Translations under genes and position numbers: made by a program
Source: Halothece sp. PCC 7418
Lineage (GTDB): Bacteria; Cyanobacteriota; Cyanobacteriia; Cyanobacteriales; Rubidibacteraceae
Reading direction: 5' to 3'
Length of the DNA stretch: 64,000 nt
NCBI RefSeq assembly: GCF_000317635.1
Contig: NC_019779.1
Span: 3,100,001-3,164,000 of the forward strand
The notes under the pieces: generated by a model
What the model was told of the DNA's origin: nothing
Database searches by the model: none
Seen by the model: the letters and a program-made list of their open reading frames with translations, nothing else
Part shown: one piece after another, positions 28,218-36,230 of the stretch
Layout: each line of letters opens with the position of its first letter
Position numbering within the stretch: the stretch's first letter is position 1

Positions 28218-28505
28218 CAAAACGTAGGTTGGGTTGAGGTGACGAAACCCAACACCAGCAAGAGTCTTTTTCATGAGCAAATGAATGATAGTCACAAAGC
28301 TGATTGACTGACAAAAGATTCAAAACGTAGGTTGGGTTGAGGTGACGAAACCCAACACCAGCAAGAGTCTTTTTCATGAGCAAATGAATGACAATCACAA
28401 AGCTGATTGACTGACAAAAGATTCAAAACGTAGGTTGGGTTGAGGTGACGAAACCCAACACCAGCAAGAGTCTTTTTCATGAGCAAATGAATGATAGTCA
28501 CAAAG
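28218..28505 (+). repeat. Tandem array: 2.8 copies of a 103-bp unit with internal hairpin
   Basis: Copies start at 28218, 28321 and 28424 with exactly 103-bp spacing; the third ends at about 28505. They are nearly identical (a few transitions, for example GATAGTCAC versus GACAATCAC). Each contains GTTGGGTT and AACCCAAC, an 8-bp stem typical of cyanobacterial REP-like sequences. The array fills the divergent promoter region between tamB and the gene at 28536, ending about 30 bp before its ATG. A 66-bp piece of the same unit recurs at 34241-34306. Confidence 0.9.
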
Positions 28506-28535
28506 AAAGGATAACAAAATTTTTCCACACAACGA

Positions 28536-29777
28536 ATGATTCAGGAAGAAATTTCAGAAAATTTCCAGATTACTGCCTTTCAATCAAGGATTATATATTT
28601 CGTTCAATTTTATTTAGTGATGTTAATCGCTAACTTTTGTTGGCAACCTATTGTAATAGCGGATGAGGGGTTAAATATAAGACTACAAAAAAGCCTTTTA
28701 TTTTCGAGGGAAAGCAGTTTAATCAGTTTGGAACCCATTGAAAAGGTTTCATATCAATTAGACTCTTTACCATTTACAGATCCTTTGGGGGAAGGGATTG
28801 ATTATCAATTTGCTGATCGTAAAAGTTGGCATGATCTGGCTCTGATTATTCAGATCGAGGAGGATAGTGAAGCAAATTTACCAAAAGCGAGTGTTCAAGC
28901 TCAAGACCTGTTGTTTTCAACTTCAGATCAGACCCGATCCACTAGAGAGCTTCTTATGAATTCTCCTGAATCTCCTCTTGAGAAGAATGTAGAAATTCCG
29001 ATGAATACGATTCAAACAGCACAAGCTGATGAAAAAGAAGCAGCTTCCAATAATTATGAGGATCTGGCAAAGCAATCTCAAAATCCAGTTGCAAGTCTGA
29101 TTTCAGTCCCCTTTCAAAATAATACAAATTTTGGGGTGGGTGACTTTGATCGAACCAGTAATATCTTGAATATTCAGCCAGTTATTCCAACACCTATTAA
29201 TGATAATTGGAACTTAGTGAATCGGACAATTATCCCGATCGCGTATCAACCCAAACTAACATCAGGAAGTGATAATGCCTTTGGCTTCGGTGATATCAAT
29301 TATCAAGGATTTTTTACCCCAAGAACAACAGGAGATTTTACTTGGGGGGTAGGACCTTCTTTGATCATTCCCACTGCCACAGATACAGTGCTCGGGTTAG
29401 GGAAATGGTCACTGGGAGCATCAGCCGTCGGCTTGGTCACTAAAGATCGCATTGTTGCAGGAGGTCTGATCAGCCAAGTTTGGTCATTCGCAGGTGATGA
29501 TGATCGCTCTGAGGTTAGTCTTTTAACGCTGCAACCTTTCTTTAACTATAACTTTGAGGGGGGATGGTATGCTGTATCGGCTCCTATTCTCACAGCGAAC
29601 TGGAATGCAGAAGGGGAACAGTGGGTGATTCCGATTGGAGGGGGCTTTGGTCGCGTTTTTAACATTGGCAAGCAACCAGTCAATACTTCTCTGCAAGGCT
29701 ATTGGAATATTGTCCATCCTGACAATGCAGCAGATTGGACAGTGCGCGCACAATTAACTTTGTTATTTCCCAAGTAA
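28536..29777 (+). CDS. Outer-membrane transporter-like protein with beta-barrel C-terminal domain
   Basis: 413 residues: an N-terminal hydrophobic segment (about 17-40), a polar linker to about 180, then a barrel-like domain (SLISVPFQNNTNFGVGDFDR at about 186-205, IPTATDTVLGLGKWSLG, ending LTLLFPK). This domain matches a family often annotated as transporter or mislabelled neuromedin U, and related to MetA-pathway/phenol-degradation outer-membrane proteins. Next gene on the same strand (59 bp on) is a BASS transporter, suggesting an outer/inner membrane pair. The exact start is uncertain; a shorter start exists at 28620. Confidence 0.7.
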   Translation: MIQEEISENFQITAFQSRIIYFVQFYLVMLIANFCWQPIVIADEGLNIRLQKSLLFSRESSLISLEPIEKVSYQLDSLPFTDPLGEGIDYQFADRKSWHDLALIIQIEEDSEANLPKASVQAQDLLFSTSDQTRSTRELLMNSPESPLEKNVEIPMNTIQTAQADEKEAASNNYEDLAKQSQNPVASLISVPFQNNTNFGVGDFDRTSNILNIQPVIPTPINDNWNLVNRTIIPIAYQPKLTSGSDNAFGFGDINYQGFFTPRTTGDFTWGVGPSLIIPTATDTVLGLGKWSLGASAVGLVTKDRIVAGGLISQVWSFAGDDDRSEVSLLTLQPFFNYNFEGGWYAVSAPILTANWNAEGEQWVIPIGGGFGRVFNIGKQPVNTSLQGYWNIVHPDNAADWTVRAQLTLLFPK

Positions 29778-29836
29778 TTGAGTGCATCAAGATTTTCAGT
29801 CAGAGATTACCGTTGGTCAATTAGGATGAAACCACG

Positions 29837-30718
29837 ATGGAAATTGATTTTAAAACGATTATCGGCAGTTATGCTCAAATTACACTGTTTCTTTTGATGC
29901 TTTCCATTGGACTCAAGGAAGGGGTTGAGAATTTAACGCTTCTTTGGAAACGACCGAACTTGTTAATCCGTTGTCTCATTGCCTCTTTTCTTCTAGTCCC
30001 CTTAGCTGCAATTGCAATTGATGCTTTGTTACCGTTGGATACACCCGCTCGTTTGGGAATCGGGGCGATGGCAATCTGTCCGGGAGCACCGATGCTTTAT
30101 CGGAAGTTAGTTCAAAATAATGCAAGTTCAGCCTTAGCTGGCAGTTATCAGGTCACCACATCTTTGTTAGCAATTGTGTTAGTTCCGATTTGGATTGTAT
30201 TTTTAAACGCGCTTTACTTAACTGATAATGCAGCCCCTGTGGCTGTGATTGCTAAGCAGGTGGCAACGGTTCAATTTATCCCAATTTTAGTCGGGCTTGT
30301 GATTCGGGAGTGGTTACCGAATCTCGCCAATGATTTGTTAGATCCAGTGGATAAAATAGGTTCCTATCTTCTGATTGGTGTGTTAATTATTTTATTGGTC
30401 ATTGCGCTTCCGAAAATGGCTCAAATTGGTTTAATAACAACAATTGGTGTGGTGTTGTTTATTGCTGCGACTATTATTATCGGTCATTATTTAGGAGGTC
30501 CTGAACCTGACACTCGGATTTCGATCGCGCTGGCAAATTCCACTCGTAATGCTGGACTCGCCCTCACCTTAGTTGCTTTGAATGTTGAAGAGATGATCAC
30601 AATCCTTGGCACAATCTCCGCGATCGCGCTTTTATCAGCAGTCATCGGTACAATTTATGTCAACTTTTATCGCAAACATTTACCGCAGGAAGTGCCTCCT
30701 GAAGTGAGTGAAAGTTAA
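29837..30718 (+). CDS. BASS-type (bile acid:sodium symporter family) membrane transporter, paralogue 1
   Basis: 293 residues with about nine to ten hydrophobic segments. The family pattern is visible: LLMLSIGLKEGV near the N-terminus, GAMAICPGAPMLYRKL mid-protein (the first crossover region) and ALANSTRNAGLALTLVALN near residues 230-250 (the second). BASS proteins move organic anions such as bile salts, pyruvate, 2-keto acids or sulfur compounds, usually with sodium. Two more BASS domains occur nearby (36231-37583 and 40547-41425). It follows the barrel-like protein and precedes a sulfatase gene. Substrate not deducible. Confidence 0.82.
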   Translation: MEIDFKTIIGSYAQITLFLLMLSIGLKEGVENLTLLWKRPNLLIRCLIASFLLVPLAAIAIDALLPLDTPARLGIGAMAICPGAPMLYRKLVQNNASSALAGSYQVTTSLLAIVLVPIWIVFLNALYLTDNAAPVAVIAKQVATVQFIPILVGLVIREWLPNLANDLLDPVDKIGSYLLIGVLIILLVIALPKMAQIGLITTIGVVLFIAATIIIGHYLGGPEPDTRISIALANSTRNAGLALTLVALNVEEMITILGTISAIALLSAVIGTIYVNFYRKHLPQEVPPEVSES

Positions 30719-30721
30719 ACC

Positions 30722-31093
30722 TCATTTAGGATCAATTTCTCGTTTCAGTTTTAGTCCTTCCGTTGTCTCTTTTTCAAGGAAATAATTGAGGAAAGTCCGA
30801 ATCACAGCAATCATTCCTAACCGAATCAATTGATTTAAAGTGGGCTCAACCGTCGTCGCTAGAATATCTGCTGCTAATTGAAATTCCAAAGCAAGACCCA
30901 ACCAACGGGCAAAAGCAAGACGCATATTCAAAAAAGGGAGTCCATTTCTTTGATCAGCATTCCATCCTGGAAAACAAGTTAAGGCTTTTATGAATCCAAT
31001 TAAGACACAGAAAATTGAGATCCCTTCTAGCAGTAAGATCAGAAAATCAACAATAATCTCAAGCCCACTTCGCAACTGTTCTAGTAACTCCAT
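30722..31093 (-). CDS. DUF1622 family membrane protein
   Basis: 123 residues with two or three hydrophobic segments (about 10-45 and 60-80) and a C-terminal IRTFLNYFLEKE segment typical of DUF1622. Function unknown. It converges with the BASS gene (3-bp gap) and diverges from the sulfatase gene downstream. The family is often found beside transporters or stress-response membrane proteins. Confidence 0.75.
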   Translation of the reverse strand: MELLEQLRSGLEIIVDFLILLLEGISIFCVLIGFIKALTCFPGWNADQRNGLPFLNMRLAFARWLGLALEFQLAADILATTVEPTLNQLIRLGMIAVIRTFLNYFLEKETTEGLKLKREIDPK

Positions 31094-31126
31094 AAATTGA
31101 TCCTCTCGTAATATTCAATTGGGATA

Positions 31127-31184
31127 TATAGCAATCCTACTTACAGGTTAATTGGGGAAGGGGGAGATCAAAAAAAGTTCTATA
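31127..31184 (+). repeat. Short, diverged relative of MITE family A
   Basis: Begins TATAGCAATCCTACTTACAG, very similar to the left end of the element at 7149. It has a G-rich core (GGGGAAGGGGGAGATC) and ends GTTCTATAT. It lies in the roughly 300-bp promoter interval between DUF1622 and the first sulfatase. The rest of that interval is AT-rich with nothing else recognised. Confidence 0.45.
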
Positions 31185-31396
31185 TCTAGAGAAAAACAGT
31201 TTATTATTGTGATTTTTACTTGGTTAAATTTGTGCTAAAAAATGACTAATAAATTTCTGGTTAAGTAAACTCAAAGATATCACATCTGGTCAAAAAATGA
31301 GCGATTGTAACAATTAATATCAAAAATCTTCCCATTATAAACACTAGCTATTAAATTATATACTTAAGTGTTTAAGTTTAACGGTAAATTTTAGTT

Positions 31397-33001
31397 ATGA
31401 AACAGTTGCCTCAATTGCTCAGAAAAGTTGCCCTGCTTTCCTGCACTGTCTTGTTGTTATTGGTTGCTAGCCTCCCCCTTGGGGGTCGCGCGATCGCGCT
31501 ACCGAGTAAACAACCCAATATTGTCGTCATTTGGGGAGATGATATCGGACAAAGCGACATCAGTGCCTTTACAAAAGGGATGATGGGCTTCCGCACCCCG
31601 AATATTGACCGCCTCGCTGAAGAAGGGATGACCTTCACCGACTATTACGGCGAGCAAAGTTGCACCGCGGGTCGTTCTGCTTTTATTACGGGACAGAGTG
31701 TATTTCGCACGGGGTTGAGTAAAGTCGGATTACCTGGTGCTGATTTGGGTCTGCGGGCTGAAGATCCGACGATTGCTGAAATGCTGAAAGCTCAAGGTTA
31801 TGCCACGGCTCAATTTGGTAAAAATCACTTAGGTGATAAGGATGAGTTTTTACCCACGGTTCACGGGTTTGATGAATTCTACGGCAACCTTTACCACCTG
31901 AATGCAGAAGAAGAACCGGAATTGCAGGATTATCCCTCAGCAGAAGAGTTTCCTAATTTCAAAGAAAATTATGGTCCACGCGGTGTTCTCCACAGTTTTG
32001 CTAAAGCCGATGGGGGACAAAAAATCGAAGATACCGGTCCGTTAACCAGCAAGCGCATGGAAACCATTGACGATGATATTGCCAATCGCTCTGTTGAGTA
32101 TGTGAAGCAGCAAGCCGATGGCAATGAGCCATTTTTCATGTGGACAAATTTCACTCACATGCACTTCCGCACCCATACCAAGCCCGAAAGTCTAGGACAA
32201 GCGGGACGCTGGCAATCTTTCTACCATGATACGATGATCGACCATGACCAAAACGTCGGTCAGATTTTAGATGCCATTGATGAAGCGGGTATCGCTGATA
32301 ATACGATTGTTATCTACAGTACGGATAATGGTCCGCACATGAACACCTGGCCCGATGGCGCGATGACTCCTTTCCGAGGTGAGAAAAATACGGGATGGGA
32401 AGGGGCTTTCCGAGTGCCTGCTTTTGTGCGCTGGCCTGGTCATATCGAACCAGGTTCGGTCTCCAATGAAATTATCTCTCACCTCGACTGGATGCCGACT
32501 CTGTTAGCTGCTGCGGGAGAACCGGAAATCAAAGAAAAACTGCTCGATCGTTATCAAGCTGGCAATAAGAGCTTTAAAGTCCATCTCGATGGTTATAATC
32601 TTCTCCCTTATTTAACAGGGGAGCAAGAAAAGAGTCCCAGAGAGTCAATGTTTTATTTCTCTGATGATGGCGATTTGTTAGCCCTGCGGTATGACAACTG
32701 GAAACTGCACTTTGCCCAACAAAGAACACCGGGTACACTCGATCTGTGGACGGAACCGTTTGTAGCAACTCGCGTTCCTTGGCTTTACAACCTCCGCACC
32801 GATCCCTATGAAAAAGCAAGTGTTACCTCTAACACTTACTGGGATTGGTTCATTGACCATGTTTTCTTATTAGTACCAGCTCAGCAATATGTTGGGGATT
32901 TCTTGGCAACGTTTGAAGAATATCCTCCTCGTCAAAAAGCAGCGAGCTTTACCATTGACCAGGTACTGGAGAAGTTAACCAACGCCAACGGTTACCAATA
33001 A
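31397..33001 (+). CDS. Exported type I sulfatase (arylsulfatase family), CTAGR variant
   Basis: 534 residues, Sec signal peptide (about 1-35), then the alkaline-phosphatase-superfamily sulfatase fold. The metal-binding Asp pair is in VVIWGDDIGQSD (about 43-54). The modified cysteine is C89 in CTAGRSAFITGQ, a C-x-A-x-R form of the usual C-x-P-x-R. A second metal segment is YSTDNGPHMNTW (about 309-320). Type I sulfatases need formylglycine at this Cys, and an FGE is encoded at 45032-46018. It releases sulfate from an organic sulfate ester in the periplasm or outside. An outer-membrane-type protein gene follows. Confidence 0.9.
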   Translation: MKQLPQLLRKVALLSCTVLLLLVASLPLGGRAIALPSKQPNIVVIWGDDIGQSDISAFTKGMMGFRTPNIDRLAEEGMTFTDYYGEQSCTAGRSAFITGQSVFRTGLSKVGLPGADLGLRAEDPTIAEMLKAQGYATAQFGKNHLGDKDEFLPTVHGFDEFYGNLYHLNAEEEPELQDYPSAEEFPNFKENYGPRGVLHSFAKADGGQKIEDTGPLTSKRMETIDDDIANRSVEYVKQQADGNEPFFMWTNFTHMHFRTHTKPESLGQAGRWQSFYHDTMIDHDQNVGQILDAIDEAGIADNTIVIYSTDNGPHMNTWPDGAMTPFRGEKNTGWEGAFRVPAFVRWPGHIEPGSVSNEIISHLDWMPTLLAAAGEPEIKEKLLDRYQAGNKSFKVHLDGYNLLPYLTGEQEKSPRESMFYFSDDGDLLALRYDNWKLHFAQQRTPGTLDLWTEPFVATRVPWLYNLRTDPYEKASVTSNTYWDWFIDHVFLLVPAQQYVGDFLATFEEYPPRQKAASFTIDQVLEKLTNANGYQ

Positions 33002-33007
33002 CTTATA

Positions 33008-33034
33008 ATCCCCCCAACCTTAACAAGGGGGGAT
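33008..33034 (+). terminator. G/C hairpin after the first sulfatase gene
   Basis: ATCCCCCC (33008-33015) pairs with GGGGGGAT (33027-33034) around an 11-nt loop. No T-run follows, so it may be an mRNA-stabilising or attenuating stem rather than a full terminator. It lies between the sulfatase stop and the next gene on the same strand. Its core resembles the C/G core of MITE family A. Confidence 0.4.
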
Positions 33035-33090
33035 CAAGGAGAGAGCAACCTTTTTTGAAATCAGTTAACGAAATTCCAAAGGATAGTTGC

Positions 33091-34203
33091 ATGAAACGAT
33101 TTTCAATTTCACTGGGTGTGTTGTTATTGAGCAGTGTTATCTCTCCTCCCGCCCAAGCCTGTGACCGATCTCATAGGCTTTTACTTAATGCTGAAACGAT
33201 TAACGAGAGTCTAGCAAGGGAAGTTTATCCATTGGATATCTCGGTCTATGAGTGGAGCGATCCACGGGTGTCAATTCAGACGGATGTTGATGATTTCGCG
33301 CTTCCTATTCCCACAAGTGAGGAAACTTGTCTTAAAAATTCCGCAGCGATCGCGCAGTTATCTGGAATCGTCGTCAGTTTACCCAAGCCTTTAGAGTCAG
33401 ATGTTACTCCTGAGTTAACCACTCAAAGTGTTAATGTAAGGGATGAAATTCCTTGGCGATTTATCCTAGAACCCTACATTTATCTCCCCTTAGAAACCAC
33501 TGGCGATATTACCGTTAGGAATACAGAAGTGCCAGTTGATTTCAGCCTTGGGGATATTTTGGATACCCTCAACTTTGCTTTGTATGGACGGTTTGAGGGT
33601 TGGAAGGGTCATTGGGGATTTATTATTGACGCTTATCATTTCAATAGTGCTGATTCAGACTCGACCCGAGTTGATACCCCTCCCGCTTTACAAGGGGTGC
33701 TTCCGGCTCAAATTACGATTAATGCAACTGCGGAAACCGCCTTTACAAAACTGGATTTAGCTGCTGGCTATCGCTTTGGTAATGAGGGATTAACGGATGC
33801 CTTTCAAACCGCTAAGACTGACTTTGAACTGGGTCCCTTTATTTTTGACGCGATCGCGGGATTACGGTTCTACTTTGTCAATAATGACCTCGAACTGACC
33901 AGCGATATTGGTCAAGAGTTTGACTTTAGTAGCTCAAACACCCTAGTTGAACCAATGATTGGCGGTCGCGCCCGCTGGAACCTTTCCGATCACTTAGCGG
34001 TACTCGCCGTGGCTAATTTTTCAGGCTTCGGCATCGGGACGAACATTTCGATAGAAAGTTATGCTGGCATAGACTGGCTCTTTTCAGGTAATACTTCCAT
34101 GACAGCAACTTATCGCCTCACTTACATTAATTATGAAGAGGATGACTCAGGGCTTGATATCTTTCAACATGGTCCTGCCTTGGGAGTCAAATTCCGCTTT
34201 TAA
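33091..34203 (+). CDS. Predicted outer-membrane beta-barrel protein
   Basis: About 370 residues with a signal peptide (MKRFSISLGVLLLSSV..., cleavage near AQA-CDR). After a roughly 110-residue linker, alternating strands from about residue 125 (WRFILEPYIYLPLETTGDI) run to a C-terminal aromatic residue (GVKFRF), typical of an outer-membrane barrel. The ATG at 33091 has AAAGGA 7 nt upstream and is preferred over a TTG at 33055. It follows the sulfatase by about 90 bp on the same strand. Its last 18 codons plus 3' flank are duplicated at 34307-34390. Confidence 0.65.
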   Translation: MKRFSISLGVLLLSSVISPPAQACDRSHRLLLNAETINESLAREVYPLDISVYEWSDPRVSIQTDVDDFALPIPTSEETCLKNSAAIAQLSGIVVSLPKPLESDVTPELTTQSVNVRDEIPWRFILEPYIYLPLETTGDITVRNTEVPVDFSLGDILDTLNFALYGRFEGWKGHWGFIIDAYHFNSADSDSTRVDTPPALQGVLPAQITINATAETAFTKLDLAAGYRFGNEGLTDAFQTAKTDFELGPFIFDAIAGLRFYFVNNDLELTSDIGQEFDFSSSNTLVEPMIGGRARWNLSDHLAVLAVANFSGFGIGTNISIESYAGIDWLFSGNTSMTATYRLTYINYEEDDSGLDIFQHGPALGVKFRF

Positions 34204-34232
34204 AACCACCTTTTTTGCTAATAAAACCATAA
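34149..34232 (+). repeat. 84-bp direct repeat, copy 1 (3' end of barrel gene plus flank)
   Basis: Begins AGGGCTTGATATCTTTCAAC and ends AATAAAACCATAA. It is repeated at 34307-34390 with two base differences only. It covers the last 18 codons of the barrel gene, its stop codon and 29 bp of flank. Confidence 0.92.
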
Positions 34233-34240
34233 CCCATGAT

Positions 34241-34306
34241 GCTGATTAACTGACAAAAGATTCAAAACGTAGGTTGGGTTGAGATAACGAAACCCAACAC
34301 CAGCAA
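34241..34306 (+). repeat. Partial copy of the 103-bp REP-like unit
   Basis: GCTGATTAACTGACAAAAGA through CCAACACCAGCAA matches the tandem unit at 28218-28505, including the GTTGGGTT/AACCCAAC stem. It sits exactly between the two 84-bp direct repeats. Confidence 0.85.
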
Positions 34307-34390
34307 AGGGCTTGATATCTTTCAACATGGTCCCGCTTTGGGAGTCAAATTCCGCTTTTAAAACCACCTTTTTTGCTAATAAAACCATAA
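34307..34390 (+). pseudogene. 84-bp direct repeat, copy 2: orphan tail of a barrel gene
   Basis: Encodes the same final residues (GLDIFQHGPALGVKFRF and stop) as the gene ending at 34203, without the rest of a gene. The two differences from copy 1 (CCT to CCC and GCC to GCT) are both synonymous in that frame. This could be the surviving tail of a tandem paralogue, or a duplication tied to the REP-like sequence between the copies. Confidence 0.6.
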
Positions 34391-34430
34391 AAAATAATAT
34401 TTCATGGAACGTCTCTCGCTAGCCCGAAAG

Positions 34431-34841
34431 TTACTGCAATAAAGGACTAATTAAAATGCCAACGAAAGCAATCGTTCCTAAAATAATTAGCACATAAGCA
34501 ACGATCAGCGAGGTCGATTGCCGTGAAATATACGTGAGATCATTGCGTTGAATTCGTCGTAATTGATTTCTATGGTCAAATGTTGCAAATAACATCGCAA
34601 AAGTACCTAAAGCAACAAAAGATAACCCGAGAATGCGTGACAACCGCGCGGGATTGATGGTATCTCCTAATGCTTGATAAATTGCAGCAACAATCCGTTC
34701 AATACCAAAACCGAAACCAATTAAAGACAGTGAAGTCCTAATCCATGCCATTAAGGTTCGTTCTTCTGCTGCTCGGTTACGCTCCTTTGCTAATTCTGTA
34801 CTAGGACTTGGGGTTTGGCGAATATTCTCGGCATCACTCAT
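34431..34841 (-). CDS. DUF202 (YidH-like) membrane protein, paralogue 1
   Basis: 136 residues. The DUF202 signature LAKERNRAAEERTLMAWIRT occurs at about 17-36, followed by three predicted membrane helices (about 38-57, 70-90, 112-133). Function unknown; YidH-like proteins are small inner-membrane proteins. It is one of four DUF202 domains in 3.2 kb. Diverges from the next DUF202 gene across a 350-bp region filled with MITE-like sequence. Confidence 0.85.
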   Translation of the reverse strand: MSDAENIRQTPSPSTELAKERNRAAEERTLMAWIRTSLSLIGFGFGIERIVAAIYQALGDTINPARLSRILGLSFVALGTFAMLFATFDHRNQLRRIQRNDLTYISRQSTSLIVAYVLIILGTIAFVGILISPLLQ

Positions 34842-34870
34842 GATTTAGTATAGAAATAGGAAAATTATTG

Positions 34871-34922
34871 TATAGTGTTTCTTCATCGGTTGAGAGACAA
34901 AGTGGGTTGGTGGATGTTATTA
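34871..34922 (+). repeat. Partial MITE family B copy
   Basis: TATAGTGTTTCTTCATCGGT followed by GGTTGGTGGATGTTATTAG resembles the right end of the complete family-B elements at 46176-46315 and 59610-59783 read in reverse. The opposite end is not recognised. Confidence 0.45.
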
Positions 34923-35071
34923 GTTCTTTGGTGAGTCTAATAAATCTAGAAAAAATTTGATAAAGTATCTCGTAGCAATTATGACTTGTATCAATCAGTA
35001 ATTACCAAAAAATGGATTAGATATCCTTGGTAAAATCAATACAAGTTAAGCGTATCTTATCTAAAATAAAT

Positions 35072-35156
35072 TATAGCGTTTCTGAGTCTGTTGAGGACAG
35101 TTACTAGTTACCAATAAAAATTTAGAATGTCCCTCATGAGCGTGAAAAATGCTATA
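35072..35156 (+). mobile_element. Short MITE family B copy
   Basis: 85 bp from TATAGCGTTTC to AAATGCTATA. It contains AAATTTAGAATGTCCCTCAT, the sequence shared (inverted) by the copies at 46176 and 59610. It forms part of the divergent promoter region of two DUF202 genes, and another TATAGCA lies directly against the ATG of the gene at 35192. Confidence 0.6.
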
Positions 35157-35191
35157 AATGCTATATGTAACATTAAATAAAAGCTATAGCA

Positions 35192-35593
35192 ATGAGTGTT
35201 TCCCAACCTGAAAAACCATCAGGGACAACAAATGAACTTGCCAAAGAACGTAATCGTGCTGCTGCCGAGCGTACAATTAATTCTTGGATCGGTCATTCCT
35301 TGGCTCTCATTGGATTTGGCATTGCCTTCGAGCAAATCACACAAAGTTTGAGAGAACGATTTCCAGAGGCGAATCCTCTAATTACGGAAAATGTTGCTCA
35401 CGCGATCGGTCTTACTTTTATTGGTCTAGATATTATCTTATTAATCATTGCATTGGTGCAACATCGTCTTGAAATCAAAACAATTGAACGAGCAGATTAT
35501 GTCTTTCTCTCAATAAGTAATCTGAACTGGATTGTGATAGTCGGAATTGTATTGCTAGGTTTTGCTGTGATATTTTCCACCCTATTTTTATAA
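35192..35593 (+). CDS. DUF202 membrane protein, paralogue 2
   Basis: 133 residues. Signature LAKERNRAAAERTINSWIGH at about 15-34, then three membrane helices. It differs from paralogue 1 in the usually conserved AWIRTSL region (here SWIGHSL). The start codon directly abuts TATAGCA, the end motif of the MITE families, so its leader may derive from an inserted element. Converges with paralogue 3 (35-bp gap). Confidence 0.8.
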   Translation: MSVSQPEKPSGTTNELAKERNRAAAERTINSWIGHSLALIGFGIAFEQITQSLRERFPEANPLITENVAHAIGLTFIGLDIILLIIALVQHRLEIKTIERADYVFLSISNLNWIVIVGIVLLGFAVIFSTLFL

Positions 35594-35628
35594 TGAAAAA
35601 TAGCTGCACCTGTTAATTATTAGGGGTC

Positions 35629-36018
35629 TCAATCTAAAACTCTGATCACAATCCATCCGAAGGCAAATAAGCTGATGATAACGATCGCGAAACCTGTTAT
35701 TGCGCCTAAAGAAGAACGAGGTGTAAACTGGTACTCTGGCTGTTGTAATCGCTTCATTTCCTGTTGGTAATCGAAACAAGCGAAGATCAGATTGAAGTTG
35801 CCTAAACCCACAAAAAATAAGCTCAAAATATAAGCAAATCGGTTCGCATAAGTATCATTCGGTGATAAAGTCATCACAATTTCCTTCACGCCGATTCCAA
35901 TACTGATCAAAGTTAAGCTATTGCGTGTAAAGGAAAGTAGGGAACGGTTTGCTGCAAGGTAATTACGTTGTCGGGCGAGTTGAGCCTGAGTATCGGGAGG
36001 ATAAGGATTAATTGTCAT
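35629..36018 (-). CDS. DUF202-like membrane protein, paralogue 3
   Basis: About 129 residues. A diverged DUF202 signature LARQRNYLAANRSLLSFTRN is followed by NSLTLISIGIGVKEIV and two further membrane helices. The frame opens at 36042; the ATG at 36018 gives a family-like N-terminus, but neither start has a clear RBS. It lies downstream of the DUF202-BASS fusion on the same strand, separated by a perfect palindrome at 36179-36203. Confidence 0.75.
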   Translation of the reverse strand: MTINPYPPDTQAQLARQRNYLAANRSLLSFTRNSLTLISIGIGVKEIVMTLSPNDTYANRFAYILSLFFVGLGNFNLIFACFDYQQEMKRLQQPEYQFTPRSSLGAITGFAIVIISLFAFGWIVIRVLD

Positions 36019-36178
36019 AGATTGGCAAACACTTGATATCATGCTACGCGCTGGGATAAGGTTAAAGAAGGTTAATTCTCTGTTTTTATTTTTGCTTGTG
36101 TGGTTGAGAGATCGTCAGTTTTAAAGCATCCCCTCTGGTGACTCTGAGGTCTAGATTAAGTGACCTAAGCCCAGTTCA

Positions 36179-36203
36179 GTAGGGTGGGCAGTGCCCACCC
36201 TAC
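36179..36203. repeat. Perfect 12-bp palindrome (REP-like hairpin)
   Basis: GTAGGGTGGGCA (36179-36190), one base, then TGCCCACCCTAC (36192-36203). It lies 28 bp past the end of the DUF202-BASS gene. It may act as a terminator or mRNA-stabilising stem. A weaker relative starts at 51481. Confidence 0.75.
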
Positions 36204-36230
36204 CATTCAGTAAGATTACTCTTGATTCAG

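Noticed and set aside
28108-28528. Overlapping open frames of 78-96 residues in the 103-bp repeats
   Set aside because: They arise because the tandem unit is open in that frame; the translated repeat has no protein-like features and the unit has a hairpin.
31351-31381. Second Pho box upstream of the first sulfatase
   Set aside because: Four TTAA cores occur, but at 13, 8 and 6 bp spacing instead of the 11-bp period, so this is probably just AT-rich promoter DNA.
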